From CAYWTS01 sp964461265 (GTDB lineage: Bacteria > Bacteroidota > Ignavibacteria > Tepidaquicellales > OLB5), in the NCBI GenBank assembly GCA_964461265.1, contig CAYWTS010000054.1:1-11244 (forward strand): DNA of 11,244 bases, in the 5' to 3' direction. The position numbers and the translations under genes were made by a program. The notes under the pieces are model-generated. The model saw only the letters and a program-made list of their open reading frames with translations. It was not told the DNA's origin and ran no database searches. How positions within the stretch are numbered: the first letter of the stretch is position 1; each line of letters starts with the position of its first letter. Below are positions 1 through 7,660 of this stretch, piece by piece.

Positions 1-82
1 TTTATTACATTTTAATATCTATATTTCTTTTAATCTCATTTAACTAATCCGTATTATTAAAAAAATCAATCCAGGGGGAAAC

Positions 83-604
83 ATGAAAATTCTAAAACCA
101 GCAGGCGTAGTTCTTATTATTATCTTTTTCTTCTTACCTTTTATCAACCTGACATGCGGCGGTTCAACCATAATGTCGGTTTCAGGTTTCGGTCTGGCAT
201 TCGGTACATCCTACAATCCCGGAGGCGGGCTCGATTTAGGAGGTACACAGCCAAAAGATACTAAGAGTATCTCAGATATATTTGTATTAATTTCATTTAT
301 CGTGGCTATTGCTATACTGATATTCAGTTTAATTAAATCTAAAATGTTCAATAACCTTTATATGATTGGAGGATTTGTGGGATTCATACTCCTGCTGATT
401 TTCCGGTTTAAAACAGGAAGTGAGGTTAAAGATGCAGGAACACAGGTTATTGGTGTTGAATATGCCATTGGCTATTACCTTGCACTGCTAATGTTCCTGA
501 TATGCGGGATTTTGGGGATTTTTGGCTTAAAAACAAAAACACCCGAAACAATTCCTGCCGAAACCACAGGAGCTCCTCCTCCGGCAGAACCCCCGCCAGC
601 ATAA
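83..604 (+). CDS. Small four-helix membrane protein of unknown function
   Basis: This 173-residue protein is not one I recognise. Hydrophobic segments at about residues 7-22, 64-84, 91-108 and 127-149 suggest four membrane helices. The first is followed by LPFINLTCGG and a Gly-rich loop (about 32-55) that would lie outside the cytoplasm if the N-terminus (MKILK) is inside. The tail after the last helix (about 150-173) is Thr/Pro/Ala-rich and ends in a run of PPP/EPPPA. The ATG start is well supported by a strong Shine-Dalgarno, AGGGGG at 73-78, four bases before the start, one of only two clear ones in the window. A palindromic terminator follows immediately, so the gene is probably transcribed alone or as the end of an upstream unit. 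Cys25 after helix 1 is not in a convincing lipobox. That it is a real gene is likely; its function is unknown. Confidence 0.75.
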   Translation: MKILKPAGVVLIIIFFFLPFINLTCGGSTIMSVSGFGLAFGTSYNPGGGLDLGGTQPKDTKSISDIFVLISFIVAIAILIFSLIKSKMFNNLYMIGGFVGFILLLIFRFKTGSEVKDAGTQVIGVEYAIGYYLALLMFLICGILGIFGLKTKTPETIPAETTGAPPPAEPPPA

Positions 605-627
605 CTGATATATAAATTATTATCATA

Positions 628-662
628 GTAGGGAAAAGGCATGCCTTTTCCCTGCAGTTTTT
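628..662 (+). terminator. Rho-independent terminator with a perfect 22-bp palindrome
   Basis: Bases 631-652 form a perfect palindrome (GGGAAAAGGC, central AT, GCCTTTTCCC). The stem can be lengthened by A-T, a T-G wobble and G-C to 628-655, and five T residues follow at 658-662. It begins 24 bases after the stop codon of the small membrane-protein gene. The T-run lies only on the + strand side, so it should mainly stop rightward transcription. Confidence 0.75.
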
Positions 663-809
663 AATGCAAAGTTTAATTGTCAGACTTACTCTATACTATA
701 CATAAATAAAATCTCTTTATATATAAGTTTCTTTATTCATCTCAATTTTTTTTTCCTTATATTTGTAACAACACCCCGGTAAAATTTTTTACCATAACTT
801 TTTAAACCC
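663..809 (+). promoter_or_regulatory. AT-rich leader upstream of dnaE with a possible -7 box
   Basis: This stretch between the terminator and dnaE holds no ORF. It is AT-rich and contains a nine-T run at 746-754. TATATTTG at 758-765 matches the Bacteroidota-type -7 consensus TAnnTTTG and lies 45 bases before the dnaE start. I see no good matching -33 TTG at the right distance, so the promoter is only a suggestion. A promoter for dnaE is expected here because a terminator stands just upstream. Confidence 0.3.
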
Positions 810-3800
810 TTGGCAGAGTTTATTCATTTACATAATCATTCACATTACTCCCTGCTCGATGCGATATGCACAACCGATGGACTTATCAATTCAGCAATTG
901 AAAATAATATGCCTGCTATTGCATTAACCGACCACGGTGTAATGTATGGTGTAATGGAATTCTACCATAAAGCAAAAGCCAGGGGTGTAAAACCAATAAT
1001 TGGCTGTGAAGTTTATATAGTTACAAAGGGTTCACGTTTCGATAAAGGCAAAGATATACAGGGTTTAGACAGCGGTTTTACCAATATCAAATTAGAAAAA
1101 TCAGCAGCATTACAGGGAAAACCGGGTAAACAGTTAAACCGTAAATCAAATTACGACCACCTTGTATTACTCGCTAAAAACGAACAGGGATATAAAAATC
1201 TTGTAAAATTAGTATCTTTAGCACAAATCGAAGGATTTTACTATAAACCCAGACTGGATGTTGAACTATTAAAACAGTATAGCGGCGACCTTGTTGCCCT
1301 TTCAGCTTGTGCAGGGGGTGTAGTCTCAACACATCTTGTAAAAGGGAATCTTGAGGAAGCTAAAGAAGCAGCTGTAATTTATAAAGAAATATTTAATAAC
1401 GATTTTTACCTCGAAATCCAAAACCATGGAATCGGCATAGAACAACCTATACTTGAAAATATGCCGCGGATAGCCAAAGATGTGGGATTAAAACTAATAG
1501 CATCAAATGATATACATTATATAAAACATGAGCATGCTATTCCTCATAACCTTTTTCTGTATATAAATACCGACCTCTCACGCGAAAAAGAAGGGCTCGA
1601 CCTCGAAAAGGATTTAAGATACGGCACCGACCAGGTTTATTTTAAATCAGCAGAGCAAATGTGTGAACTTTTCAAAAAATTCCCTGAAGCAATAGATTCC
1701 ACATTTGAGGTAACAGAAAAATGCAATCTTGAATTGCCAGTGGGTGTTTATCATATGCCCAATTTCCCGGTTCCATCCAACAGCGGGGTAAACAGTCTTG
1801 ATGAGTATCTGGAGAAACTTGCACATGAAGGGCTGAACAGAAAAATAAAAAACGTAACCTCGGAAGAACGTGACCGGCTAAACCAGGAACTTGAAATCAT
1901 CAAGCAAATGAACTTTTCCGGGTATTTTCTGATAGTTTCCGACTTCATTAATCATGCTAAGCTAAACAATGTGCTGGTGGGACCGGGTAGAGGAAGCGCA
2001 GCCGGCTCTCTGGTTTGCTATGCACTTGGTATAACAAATGTAAATCCGCTTGAATATAACCTGCTTTTCGAAAGATTTTTAAATCCCGAACGGGTATCTA
2101 TGCCAGATATAGACATCGACTTCCAGGATGATAAACGCGATGATGTGATTAATTACTCTAAAAATAAGTATGGTGAAAATTCTGTTTCGCAAATTATCAC
2201 TTTCAACAAGCTTAAAACAAAAGCTGTTCTTAAAGACGTTGGGAGGGTACTGAACTATCCTTTCGATGCGATGAACGAAATCACAAAACACGTTCCTTCG
2301 ATTTTCGGCAAGGTAAAATCTCTTGAAGACTGCTATAACGAGATACCGGAATTCAAACAATACTTCGACGAAGTGCCTGATAGAAAAAAACTCCTGAACT
2401 ATTCCATTGTACTCGAAAACCTGAACAAGAATGTTAGCATGCATGCTTCCGGTGTGGTGATTGCACCATCCGATATAACCGATTATGTACCTGTAAGCAA
2501 AACACCGCAGATGGAAAACCAGTACATGACGCAGTTCGATATGAAAATGCTTGAGAAAGCCGGTTTGATTAAAATGGATTTTCTCGGACTAAAGGAACTG
2601 AAGATCATTCAGCATACAATTGAATTAATTGAAAAATTTAAGGGTATTAAAATAGATATCGATTCTCTTGATATGAACGACACTAAAACATACGAACTTT
2701 TTTCTGCAGGAAATACAATAGGTGTTTTCCAGTTTTCACGCCCAAAAATGAGAGAGTATCTTACAAAGCTGAAACCGCAAAATATAAACGACCTTGCAGC
2801 TATGAATGCACTTTACCGGCCCGGCCCTATGGATTTAATACCTGATTTTATTGACAGAAAATACGGTAAAAAAGAAGTTACATATCCCCACCCAAAAATT
2901 GAATCGATCCTGAAGGAAACTTACGGAGTTATTGTTTATCAGGAACAGGTAATGCAAATTGTCCGTGAAGTAGCTGGCTACTCGCTTGCAAAAGCTGATG
3001 TTGTACGCCGTGCAATGGGCAAAAAAGACGAAAAGCTGATGAAAGAGCAAGAAAAAGAATTTATTACCGGTGCTGTTTCTAACGGATTTGACAGAAAAAC
3101 CGCTAAAGAAATATTCCGCTTAATCCTTAAATTTGCCGATTACGGCTTTAACAAATCTCACAGTGTTGCATATTCTATACTTGCATATTATACCGCTTAT
3201 TTTAAGACTCATTACCCGCTTGAATTTATGACAGCACAGCTTAATTGCCGGAAAGACGATATGGACGAAATGGTTCTGCTGATAAATGATGCACGGAGAA
3301 TGGGAATTAATATTTGCAGACCCGATATTAATAAATGCTTTGCTGATTATACTATCGATGAAACCGAAGACAATAAAATATTATATGGACTTTCATCGAT
3401 TAAAAATATAGGAGAAGCAGCAGTCAGAAATTTTGTTAAAGAAAGAGAAGAAAACGGGAAGTTCGAGCATTTTGTAGATTTCTGCACAAGAGTTGATACA
3501 AGGCTGGTTAATAAAAAAACCATCGAAGCTCTAATATATGCCGGAGCATTTGATTCGATTGAGCCAAACCGCAGGAAGCTGTTCGATAATTATGATATGG
3601 TTGTTCAGCGTTTCAGCTATAAAAGCTCATCACCTTCTCAGTCATCTCTTTTCAGCGGGATCAAGCAACAAGGTGCTGCTAACCTTCTAGACACACCCGA
3701 ATACAATAGCATCAGGGACTGGTCAGAAAAAGAAAAGCTTTCACACGAAAAATCGGTATTAGGTTTATATCTAAGTTCGCACCCGTTAAAAGAGTACGAG

Positions 3801-4391
3801 GAAGAAATCAATTCACTTGCAACACTCCGTTTCGGGGATATCGGTGATGTTGAAGAAGAAAAAATCGATTTCTCTAAGCTTACACGCGTAAAGATGTGCG
3901 GAATAATATCAAAATATCAGGTGAAACAAAGCAAAAAAGGGAATAAATTTGCTACTTTCATTCTGGAGGATTTTACAGGTCATGGCGAGTGTATTGTGTT
4001 CGGAAAAAACTTCGACAACCTTAAAGATAAACTGCATAACGATAATATTATGTGTGTAGTTGGTAAAGCTGAAGAGAACGGAAATGCAATTAAGCTGATT
4101 GTTGAAGATGCTTCATTAATTACAAAAAGAAAAAACGGTATAGCTATAAAACCCGAAAAGATTACAATTAAAATAAATGCAAGAGCATTCAGAACCGAAA
4201 AGATTTATGAACTGAAAAAGTTATTAAACAGCCAGAATGGAGGATGCGAAGTTATTATAGAAATAACAAACGAAAACGGGAATCACAAGACTTTCGTTCT
4301 TGAGGGATACAATATCGAATACAATCAATCGGCAAAGGAGGTTCTGGAGAATTTGTTCGGAAGAGAGAATGTTCTTTTAACATACCCGTAA
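810..4391 (+). CDS. dnaE: DNA polymerase III alpha subunit, replicative polymerase
   Basis: This 1193-residue protein is the catalytic subunit of the replicative DNA polymerase, a C-family DnaE of near-usual length. Domains in order: an N-terminal PHP domain (about 4-280, HLHNHS at 6-11, ALTDHG at 38-43, GCEVY at 65-69, ASNDIHY at 231-237); the palm, with GPGRGSAAGS at 391-400 and catalytic PDIDIDF at 432-438; a third aspartate in KMDFLGL (D590); fingers with ALYRPGP (667-673) and YGFNKSHSVAYS (778-789); a helix-hairpin-helix region (LSSIKNIG, 861-868); a QSSLF beta-clamp-binding motif at 944-948; and an OB fold from about 1027. The start is TTG at 810. An in-frame stop at 795-797 leaves no earlier option, and the protein would begin MAEFIHLH as family members do. 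No Shine-Dalgarno is visible. The last codons and stop lie inside a hairpin repeat. Identification is very secure. Confidence 0.98.
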   Translation: MAEFIHLHNHSHYSLLDAICTTDGLINSAIENNMPAIALTDHGVMYGVMEFYHKAKARGVKPIIGCEVYIVTKGSRFDKGKDIQGLDSGFTNIKLEKSAALQGKPGKQLNRKSNYDHLVLLAKNEQGYKNLVKLVSLAQIEGFYYKPRLDVELLKQYSGDLVALSACAGGVVSTHLVKGNLEEAKEAAVIYKEIFNNDFYLEIQNHGIGIEQPILENMPRIAKDVGLKLIASNDIHYIKHEHAIPHNLFLYINTDLSREKEGLDLEKDLRYGTDQVYFKSAEQMCELFKKFPEAIDSTFEVTEKCNLELPVGVYHMPNFPVPSNSGVNSLDEYLEKLAHEGLNRKIKNVTSEERDRLNQELEIIKQMNFSGYFLIVSDFINHAKLNNVLVGPGRGSAAGSLVCYALGITNVNPLEYNLLFERFLNPERVSMPDIDIDFQDDKRDDVINYSKNKYGENSVSQIITFNKLKTKAVLKDVGRVLNYPFDAMNEITKHVPSIFGKVKSLEDCYNEIPEFKQYFDEVPDRKKLLNYSIVLENLNKNVSMHASGVVIAPSDITDYVPVSKTPQMENQYMTQFDMKMLEKAGLIKMDFLGLKELKIIQHTIELIEKFKGIKIDIDSLDMNDTKTYELFSAGNTIGVFQFSRPKMREYLTKLKPQNINDLAAMNALYRPGPMDLIPDFIDRKYGKKEVTYPHPKIESILKETYGVIVYQEQVMQIVREVAGYSLAKADVVRRAMGKKDEKLMKEQEKEFITGAVSNGFDRKTAKEIFRLILKFADYGFNKSHSVAYSILAYYTAYFKTHYPLEFMTAQLNCRKDDMDEMVLLINDARRMGINICRPDINKCFADYTIDETEDNKILYGLSSIKNIGEAAVRNFVKEREENGKFEHFVDFCTRVDTRLVNKKTIEALIYAGAFDSIEPNRRKLFDNYDMVVQRFSYKSSSPSQSSLFSGIKQQGAANLLDTPEYNSIRDWSEKEKLSHEKSVLGLYLSSHPLKEYEEEINSLATLRFGDIGDVEEEKIDFSKLTRVKMCGIISKYQVKQSKKGNKFATFILEDFTGHGECIVFGKNFDNLKDKLHNDNIMCVVGKAEENGNAIKLIVEDASLITKRKNGIAIKPEKITIKINARAFRTEKIYELKKLLNSQNGGCEVIIEITNENGNHKTFVLEGYNIEYNQSAKEVLENLFGRENVLLTYP

Positions 4392-4460
4392 AAACGGGTA
4401 TCCATTGTTAATTACAAATAATAATCATAATTAATAATAGATTCCCGCCTTCGCGGGAAT
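4382..4460. repeat. REPIN-like inverted pair of short hairpin repeats
   Basis: Two 20-base hairpins face each other: 4382-4401 (8-bp perfect stem, AAAA loop) and 4441-4460 (ATTCCCGCCTTCGCGGGAAT, 8-bp perfect stem, CTTC loop). Read on the - strand, the first gives GATWCCCG-N4-YRCGGGWAT-like sequence, and the second gives the same on the + strand. The stem differences are compensatory (A-T against T-A, T-A against C-G). The similarity extends inward: TAATTAACAATGG (- strand of 4402-4414) against TAATTAATAATAG (4428-4440). Overall the arms share 25 of 33 positions around a 13-base centre. Neither hairpin is followed by a T-run, so they are not classic terminators. The second has the ATTCCC-N8-GGGAAT form of Neisseria dRS3 repeats. 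Being a dispersed element is an inference from one copy. Confidence 0.6.
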
Positions 4461-4464
4461 AAAA

Positions 4465-4471
4465 AAAGGAG
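4465..4471 (+). promoter_or_regulatory. Shine-Dalgarno of the thioredoxin gene
   Basis: AAAGGAG lies seven bases before the ATG at 4479 and is a canonical ribosome binding site, unlike most genes in this window. It starts only four bases after the second arm of the hairpin pair, so folding of that arm could affect its accessibility. That effect is an inference. Confidence 0.8.
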
Positions 4472-4478
4472 AAAATAA

Positions 4479-4808
4479 ATGCCATCATTTGAATTCACTG
4501 ATGCAAACTTTGAAGCTGAAGTTATAAAATCCGATTTGCCTGTACTGGTAGATTTCTGGGCGGTGTGGTGCGGTCCCTGCAAGATGATTGCACCGCTTGT
4601 TGAGGAACTCTCGAATGAGTATAACGGCAGGTTTAAATTCGGGAAAGTGGATGTGGATAACAATCCCAATACAGCCACGACTTATGGAATCCGCAGCATC
4701 CCCACCTTATTAATTTTCAAAAACGGTAAGGTTGTTGACCAAATAATAGGCGCTGTCCCTAAACAGGCGATAGCGTCGAAGCTGGAAAGCCAGCTGCAGA
4801 CAGTGTAA
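4479..4808 (+). CDS. trxA: Thioredoxin
   Basis: This 109-residue protein is a single-domain cytoplasmic thioredoxin of the usual length. It reduces disulfides in target proteins and is itself recycled by thioredoxin reductase. The active site WCGPC is at residues 30-34, within the classic VDFWAxWCGPCK context. The buried aspartate (D25), the cis-proline loop SIPTL (P75) and the following FKNGK strand are all present. There is no signal peptide or membrane anchor. The ATG start is fixed by AAAGGAG upstream. It lies 87 bases after dnaE on the same strand, an adjacency seen in many Bacteroidota-related genomes. It may be read through from dnaE, since the intervening hairpins lack T-runs. A rho-independent terminator follows the gene. 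The symbol is by family; other trx paralogues may exist elsewhere in the genome. Confidence 0.95.
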   Translation: MPSFEFTDANFEAEVIKSDLPVLVDFWAVWCGPCKMIAPLVEELSNEYNGRFKFGKVDVDNNPNTATTYGIRSIPTLLIFKNGKVVDQIIGAVPKQAIASKLESQLQTV

Positions 4809-4829
4809 CACAATCAATACACTTTATAA

Positions 4830-4863
4830 AAAGGCACCCCGAGTTTCAGGAGTGTCTTTTTTT
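4830..4863 (+). terminator. Rho-independent terminator after thioredoxin
   Basis: AAAGGCACCCC (4830-4840) pairs with GGAGTGTCTTT (4849-4859) through ten of eleven positions, including one G-T wobble and one C-A mismatch, around an eight-base loop. The 3' arm runs into seven T residues (4857-4863), then GTTGTTT. It starts 22 bases after the thioredoxin stop codon and should end the dnaE-trxA unit. Confidence 0.8.
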
Positions 4864-5053
4864 GTTGTTTAGCTATATAACAACAAATGAATAATGAAAT
4901 TTTCGCAAATACCTATTAATAACCTGCATGAATCATAAATAACTGAGTTTTCAAAATTCTAAGTTAAAAAATTTTTTATAATTGTTGTAAAATAGTATTC
5001 TAAATCATTGATATAATTCAATTAAATAGTTATTTTCAATATTCGTTTGTAAA
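4864..5053 (+). promoter_or_regulatory. AT-rich region expected to carry the nrnA promoter
   Basis: This 190-base stretch after the terminator contains no ORF and no hairpin I can support. It is very AT-rich. TATAAT occurs at 5012-5017, 37 bases before the nrnA start, but TTG-like elements upstream are at poor spacing (over 20 bases). A promoter must lie here if the upstream terminator works; its exact position is not resolved. Confidence 0.3.
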
Positions 5054-6031
5054 ATGCTGGAAAAATTAAGCAGTTTAATAAAAAATAGCTCAAAATTTGT
5101 AATTACAAGCCATGTTAATCCTGATGGCGATTCTATTGGCTGCCAGATAGCCCTTTTCCGCTATCTGAAAAAGCTTAAAAAAGAGGCAAAAATAATAAGT
5201 AGCTCCCCTACACCCGATAATTATAAATTCCTTGATACCGATAATTTCATAGAAATTTATGATGAAAAGCTGCATGATGAATATATTACCTCAGCAAACG
5301 TTATTTTTATACTCGATACCAACGAATATGCACGCTTAAGAACCATGGAAAATGTTGTAAGGCAGAGCAAAGCAAAAAAAGTCTGCATCGACCATCACCT
5401 GGGTAATAACAAAAATGGTTTTGACCTTTATTATTCCGATACCGACTCCCCTGCCACTGGCGAAATACTTTACAATTTCTTTTCCCAAAACGGCTACACG
5501 ATTGATTACGATATAGCTGTTCCTTTATATACAGCCATTATGACTGATACCGGCTCATTCCGTTTCGAGAGAACCGATTCCGAAACTCACAGAATTACAG
5601 CCAACCTCCTTGAAACAGGTGTGAACCCGGAAGATGTTTATTCATGTGTTTATAACTATTCAACTCACGGAAGGTTAAAACTGCTTTCATTATTTTTAAG
5701 CCATGTAAAGCTAGAGCTGGATGATAAAATTGCATACGGTATTCTGAAGAAGGAATACTTCGAGCAAACCGGAACAAATATAATGGATACCGACGGTTTC
5801 AGCGCTCATTTATTGAGCATATCCACCGTTAAGCTCGGAATCATTTTTACAGAGTCAGAAAGGGGGGTAAAAGTAAGTTTTCGTTCAAAAGGTGATATAT
5901 ATGTAAACGAACTTGCAAAACATTTCGGCGGCGGCGGTCATAAAAATGCTGCAGGTGCATTTATATTAGGAGCCGAGCTTGATGAATTGGTACAGGAAGT
6001 TATTGATAAGACAAAAAAGTTTTTAAGATAA
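5054..6031 (+). CDS. nrnA: DHH/DHHA1 phosphoesterase, NrnA-type oligoribonuclease/pAp phosphatase
   Basis: This 325-residue protein matches the NrnA family, cytoplasmic Mn-dependent enzymes that hydrolyse short oligoribonucleotides to mononucleotides and, in several members, 3'-phosphoadenosine 5'-phosphate to AMP. The DHH domain shows SHVNPDGDSIG (19-29), FILDTN (85-90), CIDHH (111-115) and MTDTGSFR (163-170), which carry the usual metal-binding Asp and His residues. The DHHA1 substrate-binding domain ends in FGGGGHKNAAGA (291-302). Length is typical. The ATG start gives the normal start just before the first strand (KFVITSHVNPDGD); no Shine-Dalgarno is visible, though A is at -3. It is the first gene after the trxA terminator and is followed 89 bases later by pepA. 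The family is secure; whether oligoRNA or pAp is the main substrate cannot be read from sequence. Confidence 0.92.
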   Translation: MLEKLSSLIKNSSKFVITSHVNPDGDSIGCQIALFRYLKKLKKEAKIISSSPTPDNYKFLDTDNFIEIYDEKLHDEYITSANVIFILDTNEYARLRTMENVVRQSKAKKVCIDHHLGNNKNGFDLYYSDTDSPATGEILYNFFSQNGYTIDYDIAVPLYTAIMTDTGSFRFERTDSETHRITANLLETGVNPEDVYSCVYNYSTHGRLKLLSLFLSHVKLELDDKIAYGILKKEYFEQTGTNIMDTDGFSAHLLSISTVKLGIIFTESERGVKVSFRSKGDIYVNELAKHFGGGGHKNAAGAFILGAELDELVQEVIDKTKKFLR

Positions 6032-6043
6032 TCATATACTAGA

Positions 6044-6072
6044 TCGTCCTACGACTTCAAGTCGTACGACGA
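6044..6072. repeat. Imperfect 29-base palindrome between nrnA and pepA
   Basis: Centred on C6058, thirteen of the fourteen flanking positions pair, the single exception being C6049 against C6067. The innermost ACGACTT-C-AAGTCGT is perfect, and the ends are TCGTC and GACGA. No T-run follows on either strand, so it is not an obvious terminator. Its GC content stands out from the surrounding AT-rich gap. It may be a dispersed palindromic repeat, an operator-like site or an mRNA-stabilising hairpin; one copy does not distinguish these. Confidence 0.6.
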
Positions 6073-6120
6073 ATAACACAAGTATCAAAAAAAGTAATAT
6101 AAATAAATTTCAATAATAGT

Positions 6121-7632
6121 ATGAAAATAAAATTCGAAGTTAAAAAGATAAAAGATGTAAAAGCAGATGCTCTGGCATCGGTAGCTTATGAAGATTCGGT
6201 ACAAACAAAACTTCAGTGGCTTAATACATTATTTAAAGGCTCACTTAATTCATTAATCGATTCTAAAGATTTTACCGGCGAGCACGGAAAAAATACCATA
6301 GCTTATGTGCATAACGATGTAAAATCGAAAAGGCTTTTACTGGGCGGGCTTGGAAAAAGCAAGGAAATAAACCTCGATAAGCTCAGGCGTGCTTACGCTT
6401 CTATGGCAAAAAAATTAAACTCCCTGAAATTAAAGATTGTGGGATTCGAAGTCCCCGACCTTGCACAGATAAAAAGCATTATTAACGTACCGCTCGCAGA
6501 TATTATGCAGGCTATTGCTGAAGGTATTTTCCTTTCACAGTATCATTTTAAGAAATATTCTTCCGAGGAACCTCCTGTGCTGTTTGAGGAAGTAATTTTC
6601 TTTACCGATTCCCCAAAATATAATCACGAAATAAATAGTGCATTAAAAACTGCAAAGATAATAAGTGATGCTGTAAATATTTGCCGCGATATGGGAAATG
6701 AGCCTTCTAACCAATTAACCCCCGACAAGTTTGCAGATATAGTAAAAAAACTGGCACCAAGGGCAGGATACACAGTAACTGTGTTCGATGAAAAGAAAGT
6801 CAGGCAGCTGAACATGGGAGGGGTTGTAGGAGTTTCGCAGGGCAGCGTAAATCCGCCAAGATTTCTAATACTTCAGTATTTTGGCAGTTCAAAATCCGAA
6901 AAACCTGTTGTTCTGGTAGGCAAGGGTGTAACTTTTGATACAGGCGGTGTATCACTCAAGCCATCCGGCGGAATGGAAGCAATGAAAATGGATATGTGCG
7001 GCGCAGGGGCTGTTGTGGGGGCATTCGAAGCTGTTTCAAGGTTGCATTTGAAAATTAACTTAATAGGGCTTATACCGTGTGTTGAAAATATGCCCGATGG
7101 AAATGCTATGCGGCCCGGTGACATCATAAAAAGTTACAGCGGTATTTCGATAGAAGTGCTGAACACTGATGCCGAAGGCAGGCTTATACTGGCTGACGCA
7201 CTCGGTTATGCATCAAACTATAAACCAAAAGCAGTTATTGACATAGCAACATTAACAGGCGCTGCACTTATTACTTTCGGGAACAGCGTGGCGGGTGTTA
7301 TGGGAACAAACCGTGAGTTGATATCTAATTTGTTCGAAGCCGGAGAAAAATCATACGAAAGATTATGGGAACTGCCTCTATATGAGGAATTTGAAAAAAT
7401 GATGAAAAGTGAAGTTGCAGATATTAAAAATATCGGCCCTGCACGCAAAGCAGGAACTATAATGGGAGGAATATTCCTGAAAAAGTTCGTCAATAACAAA
7501 TACCCGTGGGCACATATCGATATTGCAGGAACTGCAATGAACTCCGAAACTACTGACATTACACCTACAGAAGCTACGGGTTTTGGTGTCAGGTTATTTG
7601 TGGAATTTTTAAGGCATACGCCTCTTAATTAA
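6121..7632 (+). CDS. pepA: Leucyl aminopeptidase (M17 family)
   Basis: This 503-residue protein is a cytosolic M17 leucyl aminopeptidase, a dinuclear-metal enzyme, usually a hexamer, that removes N-terminal residues from peptides during protein turnover. The N-terminal half (about 1-170) is the divergent macro-like domain. The catalytic half shows VGKGVTFDTGGVSLKPS (266-282), KMDMCGA (289-295) and NTDAEGRL (348-355). All residues expected from E. coli PepA are present with the same spacing: K268, D273, D291, D350 and E352 as metal ligands, K280 and R354 as catalytic residues (each two lower than in E. coli). The enzyme should therefore be active. Length is typical. The ATG start has no Shine-Dalgarno, but A lies at -3 and -6. 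It sits 89 bases after nrnA, past a palindrome, and a transporter gene begins about 28 bases downstream. E. coli PepA also binds DNA; nothing here shows that role. Confidence 0.95.
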   Translation: MKIKFEVKKIKDVKADALASVAYEDSVQTKLQWLNTLFKGSLNSLIDSKDFTGEHGKNTIAYVHNDVKSKRLLLGGLGKSKEINLDKLRRAYASMAKKLNSLKLKIVGFEVPDLAQIKSIINVPLADIMQAIAEGIFLSQYHFKKYSSEEPPVLFEEVIFFTDSPKYNHEINSALKTAKIISDAVNICRDMGNEPSNQLTPDKFADIVKKLAPRAGYTVTVFDEKKVRQLNMGGVVGVSQGSVNPPRFLILQYFGSSKSEKPVVLVGKGVTFDTGGVSLKPSGGMEAMKMDMCGAGAVVGAFEAVSRLHLKINLIGLIPCVENMPDGNAMRPGDIIKSYSGISIEVLNTDAEGRLILADALGYASNYKPKAVIDIATLTGAALITFGNSVAGVMGTNRELISNLFEAGEKSYERLWELPLYEEFEKMMKSEVADIKNIGPARKAGTIMGGIFLKKFVNNKYPWAHIDIAGTAMNSETTDITPTEATGFGVRLFVEFLRHTPLN

Positions 7633-7660
7633 TCTTCTTAATTAACCGGATTATAAAACC

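Noticed and set aside
1..82. TATATTTC at 20-27 as a promoter -7 box for the first gene
   Set aside because: It has one mismatch to TAnnTTTG and most of the region where a -33 element would be lies outside the window; AT-rich DNA yields such matches by chance.
4382..4460. Reading the two hairpins after dnaE as terminators
   Set aside because: Neither has a T-run after it in either direction; the only homopolymer nearby is an A-run on the + strand after the second hairpin.
4412..4678. Open frame on the - strand overlapping the start of thioredoxin
   Set aside because: It overlaps a certain gene antisense, its start half is the complement of trxA coding sequence and its end half reads through the hairpin repeat. 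It has no recognisable protein features.
6873..7559. Two - strand open frames inside pepA
   Set aside because: They are antisense to the conserved catalytic half of the aminopeptidase and show no plausible product or ribosome binding site.
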